Positions 7,814-16,269 of a stretch of DNA of 53,524 bases are shown in pieces. The notes beneath the pieces are model-generated. The model searched no databases and was not told where the DNA came from. It saw nothing but the letters and a program-made list of their open reading frames with translations. Source of the DNA: an uncultured Lachnospiraceae bacterium (GTDB taxonomy: Bacteria > Bacillota > Clostridia > Lachnospirales > Lachnospiraceae); NCBI GenBank assembly GCA_910587715.1, contig CAJUMV010000029.1, forward strand, positions 1 through 53,524, written 5' to 3'. Both the position numbers and the translations under genes were made by a program. The first letter of the stretch is position 1; the number at the start of each line of letters is the position of its first letter.

Positions 7814-8311
7814 TTAAACCGTCCACTCTATCGTGCCGCAGGCTATTTTATCCCCCGCGTTTCCGGCGGGCTGGGTTGTAAAATCATCAGGCTTTGCATG
7901 GATAATGACAGAACGCCCGATCACTTCCTGAATGGAATATCTCTTATCATAAAAAACGCTGAACGCATATCCCTGATTGCCGAGAAGGGGCGGCATGTCT
8001 CCGGCATGTTCGGGATGCAGCGCATTTCCGGGATTATAGTGCAGCCCCGTGTGGCTGAAATGATCGCTGCAGTCTCCTGAATCGTGTATATGCATCGCAT
8101 AAAAATTGCTGGATCCGGGCTGGCTGATGTTCGGCAGTCCGAAAATCTCCGCCTCCACCAGCACGCCGCCGTAAGAAGTGTGATAGAACTTGACTGCACC
8201 GCTTAAATCAGGATACTGCTCACTGCCCTTGACCCACGCGATAGCTCCCGGATGATTGCCCATCAAAAGCTGCGTGAAAGCAGCTGCCGGTGTGATTTCG
8301 TAATTGGTCAT
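7814..8311 (-). CDS. Cu/Zn superoxide dismutase family protein, apparently cytosolic
   Basis: 165 residues. All metal-ligand positions of SodC proteins can be placed: H-I-H in the first motif, His in H-T-G-L-H-Y-N-P, two His and the Asp in H-P-E-H-A-G-D-M-P, and His in I-I-H-A-K-P-D-D-F. The disulfide cysteines (G-D-C and I-A-C-G) and the Q-P-A-G-N-A-G-D-K loop are also present; the usual loop Arg is Lys here. There is no signal peptide or lipobox, unlike most bacterial SodC proteins, so it should act in the cytosol. It would dismute superoxide, a useful defence in an anaerobe meeting oxygen. It stands alone with its own ribosome binding site. Confidence 0.85.
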   Translation of the reverse strand: MTNYEITPAAAFTQLLMGNHPGAIAWVKGSEQYPDLSGAVKFYHTSYGGVLVEAEIFGLPNISQPGSSNFYAMHIHDSGDCSDHFSHTGLHYNPGNALHPEHAGDMPPLLGNQGYAFSVFYDKRYSIQEVIGRSVIIHAKPDDFTTQPAGNAGDKIACGTIEWTV

Positions 8312-8399
8312 AAAATACTCCCAGGTGTTTTAAAGTTATTCTATGACGCTCCTTACAATTGGTTCTTTCACCCTATGCATAGAAAACTATTTATTTTCA

Positions 8400-8431
8400 T
8401 TGGCAAATACTTTTATATGTGTTAGTATAAT
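8400..8431 (+). promoter_or_regulatory. Probable hicAB promoter
   Basis: TTGGCA (8400-8405) is followed by TTAGTATAAT. TAGTAT (8423-8428) gives a 17-base spacer and TATAAT (8426-8431) gives 20. A perfect 10-bp palindrome, CTATGCATAG, sits at 8373-8382 just upstream and is a possible operator, because HicB antitoxins autoregulate. AGGAGGG at 8438-8444 is the ribosome binding site. Confidence 0.5.
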
Positions 8432-8452
8432 ACCATCAGGAGGGAACACTAA

Positions 8453-8650
8453 ATGAAAAGTTATTCTTCAAGGGAAGTTATCAAAATGCTTAAAGCGGAC
8501 GGATGGTATGAAGTAAATGTAGTCGGCAGTCACCACCAATACAAACATCCGACTAAAAAGGGTCGTACTACAATTAAGCATCCCGATAAAGATATTCCGT
8601 TCCCCACCCTGAAACGTATCGAAGAACAATCGGGACTAAAGTTTAATTAG
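8453..8650 (+). CDS. hicA: HicA-family toxin (mRNA interferase)
   Basis: 65 residues, the usual HicA length, with the double-stranded-RNA-binding-like fold signature: S-S-R-E-V-I-K-M-L start, catalytic His in V-G-S-H-H-Q-Y-K-H-P, then T-I-K-H-P and the P-F-P-T-L-K-R-I-E-E-Q-S-G-L end. HicA degrades translated mRNA until bound by HicB. Its gene is first in the operon, 56 bases before hicB, which is the common order for this family. Confidence 0.9.
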   Translation: MKSYSSREVIKMLKADGWYEVNVVGSHHQYKHPTKKGRTTIKHPDKDIPFPTLKRIEEQSGLKFN

Positions 8651-8706
8651 TTCTATCCCATCCAAATTCTAATGCGTGACCACATGTAAAAAGAAAGAGG
8701 TATTTT

Positions 8707-9111
8707 ATGAAACAAGTAGAACGATATTTTTATCCTGCTATTTTTATCTATGAACCCGGACAGGAAATCGCCGTCGATTTTCCCGATTTAGGCTGCGCTA
8801 CTAGCGGTATTAACGACGATGATGCCCTCTTATCTGCCCGGGAGCTCCTCGGCTGTGTTCTAAATGGACTGGAGGAGGACGGAGAAGAAATCCCAGCACC
8901 TACTCCTCTATCCGAAATCAAGTCTAAAGAAAACGAACGTACGGTTCTCATCGATGTCTACATGCCATCCGTACGAATGGCAAATGAAAACCGTGCCGTC
9001 AACCGAACTGTTACTTTACCTGCATGGCTTAACGCCGCAGCTTTAGAACGAAACATTAATTTTTCCCAAGTGTTGCAAGAAGCGTTAAAAACCAAGCTTA
9101 ATCTTGTATAA
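8707..9111 (+). CDS. hicB: HicB-family antitoxin
   Basis: 134 residues. The N-terminal part (to about 65) is the HicB partial RNase-H-like fold (F-Y-P-A-I-F, D-F-P-D-L-G-C-A-T-S-G, A-R-E-L-L-G). The C-terminal part (from about 95, R-T-V-T-L-P-A-W-L-N-A-A-A) is a ribbon-helix-helix DNA-binding domain. It neutralises HicA and probably represses the hicAB promoter. Both genes are intact. A strong hairpin lies right after the stop. Confidence 0.9.
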   Translation: MKQVERYFYPAIFIYEPGQEIAVDFPDLGCATSGINDDDALLSARELLGCVLNGLEEDGEEIPAPTPLSEIKSKENERTVLIDVYMPSVRMANENRAVNRTVTLPAWLNAAALERNINFSQVLQEALKTKLNLV

Positions 9112-9113
9112 AA

Positions 9114-9153
9114 AACAGCCGTCACTACAACAAGTTTTGTAACGACGGCTGTT
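9114..9153 (-). terminator. Bidirectional terminator between hicB and the VWA-like gene
   Basis: AACAGCCGTC (9114-9123) pairs with GACGGCTGTT (9144-9153), and an inner TACAA/TTGTA stem extends it. Read on the minus strand it ends in a run of six T, so it terminates the VWA-like operon. The plus-strand T-tract is weaker, but it may also serve hicB. Confidence 0.75.
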
Positions 9154-9160
9154 ACTTCTT

Positions 9161-9700
9161 TCACCCCGGGATACCATTCTCACTAATATTCGCTTTGCAT
9201 GTATGCAGCATAAACTCCGTCCCGCCCATAACGCAGTCCGAAATCAGCAGCAGTTTGCTTTTCAGAAACGGCGAAAGCGCATCCTTCGCCGCCTGCACGT
9301 CCGACACCTCGCTCTTTCCGTCTGTAAAAACCAGCACCACCTTGCTTCTGGCATGAAACTTTTTTAAATACGCAAACAGCTCCTCATAGCTTTTTTTCAG
9401 CGGGCAGGCACAATATTCCTGAAACGCGCCGCCTGTCATGAGCATAGCCATCGGCACCACCTTCGCCGTCATTTCCTGTCCCCAGAATACCAGATTCAGC
9501 CGGACATTGCGAAAAATCTCATTGCTCCTTTTCAGCGTCTTCACCACCGCTGCCACAGCATCCTGAAACTCTTCCCGCGACAGCGAGGTGTCAATCACAA
9601 TCGTCATTTCCAGATTGCCGCCGCGGTAATTTCCGGGGACGTGCAGAATCGCGTCCACCCGCTTCGCAATCTGTAATGCACCTATCTCTGTAAGTTCCAT
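9161..9700 (-). CDS. VWA-like domain protein
   Basis: About 179 residues from the ATG at 9700, chosen because AAGGGA lies 5 bases upstream. A longer frame starting at 9724 would overlap the preceding gene. The protein has MIDAS-like motifs: V-I-D-T-S-L-S (D-x-S-x-S) near residue 38 and F-T-D-G near 125, in an alternating strand/helix pattern. There is no signal peptide or membrane segment. It begins 2 bases after the stop of the InlB-repeat surface protein, so the two are cotranscribed. Metal-dependent protein binding is likely; the partner is unknown. Confidence 0.7.
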   Translation of the reverse strand: MELTEIGALQIAKRVDAILHVPGNYRGGNLEMTIVIDTSLSREEFQDAVAAVVKTLKRSNEIFRNVRLNLVFWGQEMTAKVVPMAMLMTGGAFQEYCACPLKKSYEELFAYLKKFHARSKVVLVFTDGKSEVSDVQAAKDALSPFLKSKLLLISDCVMGGTEFMLHTCKANISENGIPG

Positions 9701-9701
9701 T

Positions 9702-11735
9702 TTATCCCTTCTTTTTCCCGGCAATGTACAGTATTCCCGTCACCGTCACAACGATTGCCAATAGAACAATCGCAATCCCTGCCGCATTTCTCATTTCACG
9801 GCTTTTTGTCCCCGCTTTATCCGAAGCCCCATTCTCCGCAGACGGGTCAACATAGGCAATCGCATAAGGCGAAAACCTATCGGTAGAAAACGTAATCGTG
9901 TCCGGATTGTCGTCCTCATCCGAAAGCTGCGCAAATTCCCGGCTGCCGTCTTCCCTGGTATGTAAGCGCAAAACATAAAACCGCCGCTTCTCCGCTTTTA
10001 AGTGCGCCGGCACATCGATAACCACCTGCAGCGCTGTCGGAAGCTGGGAAATCGTCTGCGTTTCCCCCTTCTTTGACGCCGTCAGGGACACTTCAAAATA
10101 CTGCCCAATGTTCATACCCGGCAGCTTATTCTCCGCAAAGCCCTGTTGTACCTGCGGCGTCTCCCTGCCGTTGGCATCCTCTATATACAAATCTATTGCC
10201 GTCGGCGCATTGCCCTGCAGCATCTCCATCTTCTCTTCCCCGGACAGGAAATAATCCACCACCGCTTCAAAATTATAATAAGAAATCTTCTGCTTCGCAT
10301 CCGCGAAATCATTGTGAATCGTCACCTGCAAATCCCCGGTTTCCAGCGCGCCGCTCATCAGCTCCGCGTCGTTATTTCCCTTTACAAGCCGCTCCGCTTC
10401 CTCCACGGAAATATCCAGGTGCTTTAAGGTACCGGTCGGTTCGCTCTTCTGTGGCTGTGCGTCGGAATCCTTTCGCGATTCCCCATCATCGGTTTTATCC
10501 TTATCCTTGTCCTGATTCGATTTCTCTTCTTCCTTTTGCTCTTGATCCGTTTTCGTATCCTTATCCGCCGTGCCGGTCTTATTATCCTTTTGATTATCTG
10601 TCTGGGCAGGCTTTTCCGTCGCTGCCGCGCTGTTTTTGTCCTTTGTGGGTGCTTCCACAAAATCCACGGAAATCGTGTGATTTTCTCTTACATCAGTAAA
10701 ATTAAAAGAGTTCATCCACCCCACCGGTTTCCCGTCTACATATACCTTACTGACAGCATATCCGCTTTTTGGCGTCATCGTATAAAGGATGCCTTCGCCT
10801 TCCTTCACCGTACTTTTGCCCGCAGGCGCAATCGTCCCGTTTTCAGAAGATGCGGACGCAGTAATGGTATAAGTTTTCGGCTGCTCATTTTTCTTTACAA
10901 ATACCGCGGTAAACGTTCTGGACTCCCTGATGTTGTCTAACTGCATTCTGCTGTCCCTGCTTACGACATTGCCGTTTTCCGTCCAGCGGTCAAACTGATA
11001 TCCTTCCTTCGCCCATGCTTCCAACGCCATGCTCTCCCCATAATTTACCTCCCGGCTTCCGGTTGCCGTCCCGGCATTACTATCGTTGACGTTTACGGTA
11101 ATCCGGCAGCTCACCGGCTTAAACTCCGCCACATATGTCACGTCACCGCGTATATTGTTTATCGTATACTGCGCATTCTGAGAAACCCGGTTTCCGTTTA
11201 ATGTCCACCCCTCAAAGGTAAAGCCACTGTTCGCCACCGCTGAAATCACGGCGGAACCGCCCTCTCTTACCGTGCCGCTTCCGTACACCACACCGCCGTT
11301 TTCCGGGGAAGCCTTCACCTGAACCAAATAATCTGGGACAGGCAGGGTAACAAGAGCCGACGCGCTGTATCGGCTGTCCTCTTTGGAAACCACCTTCACA
11401 ACCAGCGAAGAAGCCGTCTCATCCGAAGCCACATTCAAAACCCCATTGCCGTCAATAAAGGTATTCCCGCTTGTCTGCCCGGAGACGCTCCACGCCACCG
11501 CTCCGCTGAAAACACCTTCCCCGGATACCGTCACAATAAAAGCAAAAGTCTCTCCCCTAGAGACCACCACCGTTCCGGGAGAAATACTGACAGATGTAAT
11601 AAACGGCGCTTCCGTATTCGAAGCCACCATTGCGCCGGAGCCAATCTGCGCGGCATGACATGGAAACGCCGTGAAAAAAAGCATTTGCGCCAACAATATA
11701 TATGCCCCGATATGACGTATGGTTTTCCCTTTCAT
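9702..11735 (-). CDS. Membrane-anchored surface protein with InlB-type B-repeats
   Basis: 677 residues: signal peptide (1-30, ending F-P-C-H-A-A), an Ig-like domain (about 45-130), three divergent InlB B-repeats (about 135-210, 210-285, 290-365, each with G-Y/F-x-F-x-x-W and a final V-A/D-F), and a charged Lys/Asp/Glu/Gln low-complexity linker (about 370-440). A structured C-terminal domain with no family I recognise follows (440-640), then a transmembrane helix and K-K-K-G end. It should be exported and tethered in the cytoplasmic membrane, facing outward. There is no LPXTG signal. It lies divergent to a LytTR regulator and heads an operon with the VWA-like gene. Confidence 0.82.
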   Translation of the reverse strand: MKGKTIRHIGAYILLAQMLFFTAFPCHAAQIGSGAMVASNTEAPFITSVSISPGTVVVSRGETFAFIVTVSGEGVFSGAVAWSVSGQTSGNTFIDGNGVLNVASDETASSLVVKVVSKEDSRYSASALVTLPVPDYLVQVKASPENGGVVYGSGTVREGGSAVISAVANSGFTFEGWTLNGNRVSQNAQYTINNIRGDVTYVAEFKPVSCRITVNVNDSNAGTATGSREVNYGESMALEAWAKEGYQFDRWTENGNVVSRDSRMQLDNIRESRTFTAVFVKKNEQPKTYTITASASSENGTIAPAGKSTVKEGEGILYTMTPKSGYAVSKVYVDGKPVGWMNSFNFTDVRENHTISVDFVEAPTKDKNSAAATEKPAQTDNQKDNKTGTADKDTKTDQEQKEEEKSNQDKDKDKTDDGESRKDSDAQPQKSEPTGTLKHLDISVEEAERLVKGNNDAELMSGALETGDLQVTIHNDFADAKQKISYYNFEAVVDYFLSGEEKMEMLQGNAPTAIDLYIEDANGRETPQVQQGFAENKLPGMNIGQYFEVSLTASKKGETQTISQLPTALQVVIDVPAHLKAEKRRFYVLRLHTREDGSREFAQLSDEDDNPDTITFSTDRFSPYAIAYVDPSAENGASDKAGTKSREMRNAAGIAIVLLAIVVTVTGILYIAGKKKG

Positions 11736-11794
11736 GTTTCCCCCATTTCCCTGCCTGTTCAGGCAGCGTTCTCCATGACTGTAAATCTATTTAT

Positions 11795-11823
11795 AGTATA
11801 ATGCAGATAAACCGATTTGACAA
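11795..11823 (-). promoter_or_regulatory. Promoter of the surface-protein operon
   Basis: On the minus strand TTGTCA (11818-11823) and TATACT (11795-11800) are separated by exactly 17 bases, about 60 bases before the start codon. It is a good sigma-A match. Confidence 0.7.
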
Positions 11824-11870
11824 ACCCATCCCGCATCTATGACAGCTTGCTTTTTTCGTCAATTTCACTT

Positions 11871-11898
11871 CTTCGCATTTACCTGTTAATTTTTCGCA
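11871..11898 (+). promoter_or_regulatory. Possible LytTR operator: TTCGCA direct repeats 21 bp apart
   Basis: TTCGCA occurs at 11872-11877 and again at 11893-11898, a 21-base period equal to two helical turns, the usual geometry of LytTR-type sites. A third copy lies at 11987-11992. The pair lies 30 bases upstream of the -35 of the LytTR regulator gene and about 50 bases behind the promoter of the surface-protein operon, so it could serve either. Confidence 0.4.
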
Positions 11899-11927
11899 AC
11901 CGACCCCAAATTTCCCCGAAGAACCGG

Positions 11928-11957
11928 TTGATAAACCCGCCTCCGACTCGATATAAT
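11928..11957 (+). promoter_or_regulatory. Promoter of the LytTR/GHKL operon
   Basis: TTGATA (11928-11933) and TATAAT (11952-11957) have an 18-base spacer and lie about 70 bases upstream of the regulator ATG. Confidence 0.65.
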
Positions 11958-12026
11958 GATATTAACATTACCACATTTTGACATCCTTCGCAAAATACAC
12001 GGAAACGGAAAGGAACCGGTCCCATT

Positions 12027-12764
12027 ATGACAATTACAATCTGCGACGACAGCATCAAAGACCTTCTGTACACGGAAAGGCTGTTGTTAAAATATAAATC
12101 GCTGCATCCCGACAAAGACTTTGACCTGGAGAAATTTTCCGACCCCTCCCGGCTGTACCAGCGGATAACCGAGGGGAAACTGACAGATATTTATATTCTG
12201 GATATGCTGATGCCAAGACGGACCGGTATCGATATCGGCAACCTGATTCGGACGTCCGGCTGTGAGAGCGTCATTATTTATATCACCTCCTCGGAAGATT
12301 ATGCGCTGGATGCCTACAATGTGCGTGCGGTAAGATATCTTCTAAAGCCGGTCGATGAAAACAAACTCTTTGAAGCGCTGGATTATGCCCTCTCCTACAC
12401 CAGGCTGAGAGTGGATTCCCTGTGCCTGATCAAAACGAAAGAGGGGCTTGTGCAAAGGCCTTATTCCAAGATTGAATATGTGGAAAATGCCGGCAGAAAG
12501 CTGGAGGTGCACATGACCGACGGCGAAATATTAAAAAGCCTGTTTATCAGAAAATCATTCGAGGAAGAGACACGGGAAATCGCAGCGCAAAGAAATTTTT
12601 TGCAGATTCACAAGTCTTTTCTGGTTAATCTGGACTATGTAAAACAACTGACCTCTGACAGCGTTATCATGGAATCCGGCAAGCGCCTTCCGGTCAGCCG
12701 CGCAAAGTCCGCCAATGTCAAACGGGAATACCTTCTCTATGTTTCCGGCAATATAGGCGGGTGA
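12027..12764 (+). CDS. LytTR-family response regulator
   Basis: 245 residues: a receiver domain with D7-D8, phospho-acceptor Asp59 (Y-I-L-D-M-L) and a K-P-V motif near 110, then a LytTR DNA-binding domain from about 140 (F-L-Q-I-H-K-S-F-L-V-N-L). The kinase gene overlaps its stop by 4 bases. The regulator and the InlB-repeat surface protein are divergently transcribed from one 291-base region carrying direct repeats, so the surface operon is the obvious candidate target, along with autoregulation. Confidence 0.92.
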   Translation: MTITICDDSIKDLLYTERLLLKYKSLHPDKDFDLEKFSDPSRLYQRITEGKLTDIYILDMLMPRRTGIDIGNLIRTSGCESVIIYITSSEDYALDAYNVRAVRYLLKPVDENKLFEALDYALSYTRLRVDSLCLIKTKEGLVQRPYSKIEYVENAGRKLEVHMTDGEILKSLFIRKSFEEETREIAAQRNFLQIHKSFLVNLDYVKQLTSDSVIMESGKRLPVSRAKSANVKREYLLYVSGNIGG

Positions 12765-14059
12765 ATGACATGATTTATGTGAAAAATATATCCTACATGA
12801 TGAGTCATGTTTTCTTCCTGGTGTTCGTGTATTTGTTTATGGTACACCGTTACTCCAAAAAGAAAACGCTGTTCATCTGTTTCCTTTCCTTCCTTTTTAC
12901 CACGGTAATGAGCCAGCTGAAACTGAATCTGTTCCCAGACAGCGCATTGTTTTATTTCTTTACAACGCTCACGCAGATTATTGCCGCACAGCTAACCGGT
13001 CTGCTTATCTCCGAAAAACGCGACAGCAGGACGCTGTTTGTAGGCTTAAGCGCCTCTAACTATGTTGTAATCGGAAGTATTATCGCACCTATCCTGTATG
13101 TTTTTACAGACAATGTCATCCTTGCACTGGCTGGAAATCTTCTGGCGCATGTCATTCTTTTACTGGTGCTTTATTTTAACATCAGAAATTTTATTGTCAA
13201 ATTCTGTGAACGGGATTTGGAAAAAAGCAGATGGGAAATCTGTCTGATTCCCATATTTTTTTATTGCAGTCTTTCCAGCATTGCCTTTTTTCCCTTTACG
13301 CTTTACGAGCATCACGAAAACATTCTTCCCATCCTGTTTTTAATCATCACTATGCTGGTGTCCTACGTGGTGGTGCTGCGCTATCTTGACAGCGAGACGA
13401 AACAGGTGGAAGAATATTGGAAAAACGTGATGTTTGAGTCCTACATCAAAGGACTGGAAAGCCAGAACTATTTAGTCGGGCAGTCAGAACGCAATCTCAA
13501 AATACTGCGGCACGACATGAGACATTATTCCTTGATGATAAACTCCCTTCTGGAACAAGGCGAATATGAGGAAATCAAAAACATAACCGGGCACATCAAT
13601 GAAGTGGTAAATGAAAACAAAGTAAAACACTATTGCGAAAATCTGATTGTCAATGCGATTCTCCTGCGGCTGGCGGAACAAGCAGAAGCCTTGGACGTCG
13701 AATTGCATTTGGATGTTCAGGTTCCCAAACAGGTTGCGGTTAATGAATATGAGTTTGCCATGATTCTTGCAAACCTCCTGGAAAACGCAGTTATCCATGT
13801 GACACACGCGCCGCCGTCCAAAAGGTATGTCGATGCGAAAATACATTGCACCGATAAATTTTTGCTGATTGATATAGAAAATGAGTGCACACAGGAAGTT
13901 CATTTTGATTCCATTACGGGGCTTCCCAAAAGCAGACGCGGAAAGGGGCATGGTCTCGGTATGCAGAGCGTGCAGGCATTTTGTGACAAGATGGGCGGAA
14001 CCATTGACTGCTACTGCGAAAATAATCGGTTCCGCATTATCCTGTATGTGAAATTCTGA
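12761..14059 (+). CDS. GHKL-domain sensor histidine kinase
   Basis: 432 residues with about six membrane helices in 1-210, then the kinase core: H-box R-H-D-M-R-H-Y with His251, N-box L-A-N-L-L-E-N-A-V and G-box G-K-G-H-G-L-G-M. The frame opens with GTG at 12761, overlapping the regulator stop. ATG at 12770 is an equally plausible start behind GGCGGGTG. This is the AgrC/ComD-like architecture that senses extracellular peptides, but no small peptide gene was found beside it. Confidence 0.88.
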   Translation: MNDMIYVKNISYMMSHVFFLVFVYLFMVHRYSKKKTLFICFLSFLFTTVMSQLKLNLFPDSALFYFFTTLTQIIAAQLTGLLISEKRDSRTLFVGLSASNYVVIGSIIAPILYVFTDNVILALAGNLLAHVILLLVLYFNIRNFIVKFCERDLEKSRWEICLIPIFFYCSLSSIAFFPFTLYEHHENILPILFLIITMLVSYVVVLRYLDSETKQVEEYWKNVMFESYIKGLESQNYLVGQSERNLKILRHDMRHYSLMINSLLEQGEYEEIKNITGHINEVVNENKVKHYCENLIVNAILLRLAEQAEALDVELHLDVQVPKQVAVNEYEFAMILANLLENAVIHVTHAPPSKRYVDAKIHCTDKFLLIDIENECTQEVHFDSITGLPKSRRGKGHGLGMQSVQAFCDKMGGTIDCYCENNRFRIILYVKF

Positions 14060-14109
14060 CCATATTTGCAGGAAAACGGAATCATTTCCGGATTACAGAA
14101 CGCTTTTGG

Positions 14110-15249
14110 TCACGGTCTTTGTATCACAAACGTATCCTCCAGCAGCAGCCAGTTCGGGCGGAAAAACCGCATAATCTGCCAGTACCCCATTCCCCGCAGC
14201 CCAAACTCCGGCAGAAGGGCAAATTTTGCCTGGTAGCTCCGCACATCCTCAAACCATACCTCGTGCGTCTGTCCCTCCTTTTCATACCGGAAAAAGGGTG
14301 ACTTGGCGGTTTCATCAAACTCAATAGGCACACCGGCTTCAATGGCAAGCTGCACCGCCCCCAGATTGCTCACCGTAGTAGCGCGGGAAGAACCCTGCAC
14401 AAAAGGGAGCGTCCAGTCATACCCGTAATTTGGGATTCCTAAATCAATCTTCGCGGGGTCAATGCGGGTAACAGCATATTCCACGACCCGCCGCACCTGA
14501 TTGATGGGCGCCACCGCCATAGGCGGTCCGTAAGTATAACCCCACTCGTAAGTCATAAGCAGAACGCTGTCCGCCGCCTCCCCCAAAAGCCCGTAATCTT
14601 TTCCCTCATATAAAAGCCCTGCCTGCGTGTCAGAGGTTTTCGGCGCCAGCGCCACGGAGACATGATAGCCGTAGGGAGCAAGATAATTTCTCACATCCGC
14701 CACAAAATCCGCAAAAGGAACCCGATCCTCCGGACGGATATACTCGAAGTCGATATCCACGCCCTGAAAATTCTTTTCCTGAACGGTGGCAAGGAGATTG
14801 GCGAGCAGATTGTCTTTGGCGGTCGGGTTATTCACGACAGCGGTGATGAGATAATTATTGAAATTTCCGTCCGGTCCCAGCGGCGTCAGGGTCAGAACCG
14901 GGCGCACACCCTGCATTAGCGCGGCGTCAATCATAAAAGTATCATCCACTGTCGGCGGAACCAGTTCTCCCTCCGTGGTAAACCCATAAGAAAAGACCGA
15001 GAGCGAGGACAGATAAGGCAGCGTTTCGTCTAAGACGTCCCGCTGGATAAAAGGGTAAGCATAACCGTTTACCCATGCCGGGTAATCAGGCTCCGCCGTC
15101 TCCCCCGCTGATAAAAGAAGCGCCTGCCCGACCGCCAGCGGATAGGGGGCGACAAGCTGATTGTTATAAATAATGGAAGACACAGATATTCCATAGCTTT
15201 GTGCAATAGAATCTACTGTGTCTCCCGATTGTACCACATATATTTCCAT
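14110..15249 (-). CDS. LysM plus glycosyl hydrolase 18 protein (YaaH/SleL-like spore-lytic enzyme)
   Basis: 379 residues: one LysM peptidoglycan-binding motif at 1-46 (V-V-Q-S-G-D-T-V-D-S-I-A start), then a GH18 barrel. The catalytic signature reads G-V-D-I-D-F-E-Y near residue 165, with the Glu as proton donor. There is no signal peptide, which fits spore-cortex lytic enzymes made in the mother cell. YaaH/SleL relatives act as N-acetylglucosaminidases on muramic-lactam cortex peptidoglycan. Most have two LysM motifs; this one has one. Confidence 0.82.
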   Translation of the reverse strand: MEIYVVQSGDTVDSIAQSYGISVSSIIYNNQLVAPYPLAVGQALLLSAGETAEPDYPAWVNGYAYPFIQRDVLDETLPYLSSLSVFSYGFTTEGELVPPTVDDTFMIDAALMQGVRPVLTLTPLGPDGNFNNYLITAVVNNPTAKDNLLANLLATVQEKNFQGVDIDFEYIRPEDRVPFADFVADVRNYLAPYGYHVSVALAPKTSDTQAGLLYEGKDYGLLGEAADSVLLMTYEWGYTYGPPMAVAPINQVRRVVEYAVTRIDPAKIDLGIPNYGYDWTLPFVQGSSRATTVSNLGAVQLAIEAGVPIEFDETAKSPFFRYEKEGQTHEVWFEDVRSYQAKFALLPEFGLRGMGYWQIMRFFRPNWLLLEDTFVIQRP

Positions 15250-15268
15250 AGCGTATTCCCACAGGGTT

Positions 15269-16183
15269 TTACTTTATTCTATGCAACCGCCCTATGATAT
15301 GCTTCACCTCCGGAAGATACATTCTGCCAAACAGATTCAGATGGTTTAAGAGGTGGTAAAGATTATAGACATCACGCCGCTGTTCATACCCCGGCTGCAA
15401 AGGCGACACTTCCTGATAAGCATCATAAAAAGCCTGCGGAAATCCCCCGAAAAGCTCCGTCATAGCAAGGTCTGCTTCGGCATGTCCCACATAAACCGCC
15501 GGGTCAATCAGCCATGCCCTGCCATCATCCCCCGTAATCACATTTCCCGACCACAAATCGCCGTGCAGCAGCGACGGATATGCCGGCTCTACAAGAATTT
15601 GATCCACCCTCTCGAGCAATCTGCTTATCTTCTTCCAATCCCCGTTGTCAAAATATCGGGCAGCATCCCGAAACTGCGGCTCAAGGCGGCATTCCCGAAA
15701 AAAATCAATCCATCTGTCATGCCCGGTATTCACCTGTCTGTGTCTGCCAATATAATTGTCACCGTCAAAACCGTATTTTCCGTCGGAAACCATTCCGACT
15801 GTTGATGCCCGGTGCATTGCCGCTAACTGTCCGGCAAAATTTTCCCAATAATTCGCACCGCGGGTTTTACCGGAAATAAACTCCAACAATAGGAAAGCAT
15901 ATCCGCCCCCGTCCTCGTCCGTTCCCACGCCAAGAATACGCGGCGTGCCAATCGCCTTCGTCCGGGCAATCGCAGTCAGCCCCGCTGCTTCCGCGGTAAA
16001 AAGAGAAAGATTTTCCTTTGTATTGGATTTCATGAAAATACGCCTGCCGTCTGTCAGTGTCAGGCTGTACGCTTCATTGATATCCCCGCCGGAAATCGGG
16101 CTGGTTTTTTCAATTTTTGTTCCTTCTCCGAAAAGGGACTGGATGGCGCTTTCAAGGGATGGGAAATGTGGTGGTGTATTCAT
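15269..16183 (-). CDS. Fructosamine kinase family protein
   Basis: 304 residues with the aminoglycoside-phosphotransferase/ketosamine-kinase fold. The conserved elements are an N-terminal G-G-D-I-N-E-A-Y nucleotide loop, catalytic L-H-G-D-L-W-S-G-N near residue 205, and I-D-P-A-V-Y-V-G-H-A-E-A-D, the family metal-binding segment. Bacterial members phosphorylate glycated amines or ribulosamine/erythrulosamine adducts for deglycation. It is 19 bases upstream of the GH18 gene in the same direction. AGAGGGA precedes the ATG. Confidence 0.87.
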   Translation of the reverse strand: MNTPPHFPSLESAIQSLFGEGTKIEKTSPISGGDINEAYSLTLTDGRRIFMKSNTKENLSLFTAEAAGLTAIARTKAIGTPRILGVGTDEDGGGYAFLLLEFISGKTRGANYWENFAGQLAAMHRASTVGMVSDGKYGFDGDNYIGRHRQVNTGHDRWIDFFRECRLEPQFRDAARYFDNGDWKKISRLLERVDQILVEPAYPSLLHGDLWSGNVITGDDGRAWLIDPAVYVGHAEADLAMTELFGGFPQAFYDAYQEVSPLQPGYEQRRDVYNLYHLLNHLNLFGRMYLPEVKHIIGRLHRIK

Positions 16184-16269
16184 ATTGTATTTCCCTCTAC
16201 TACAAAAATATTTTTATGTGTTCTACAACATTTAATATTTCGTTTTTTCAATATAACTACAAATTACGA

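Noticed and set aside
8400..8431. TTGGCA to TATAAT with a 20-base spacer as the hicAB promoter
   Set aside because: The spacer is too long for sigma-A. The overlapping TAGTAT at 17 bases is kept as the more likely -10.
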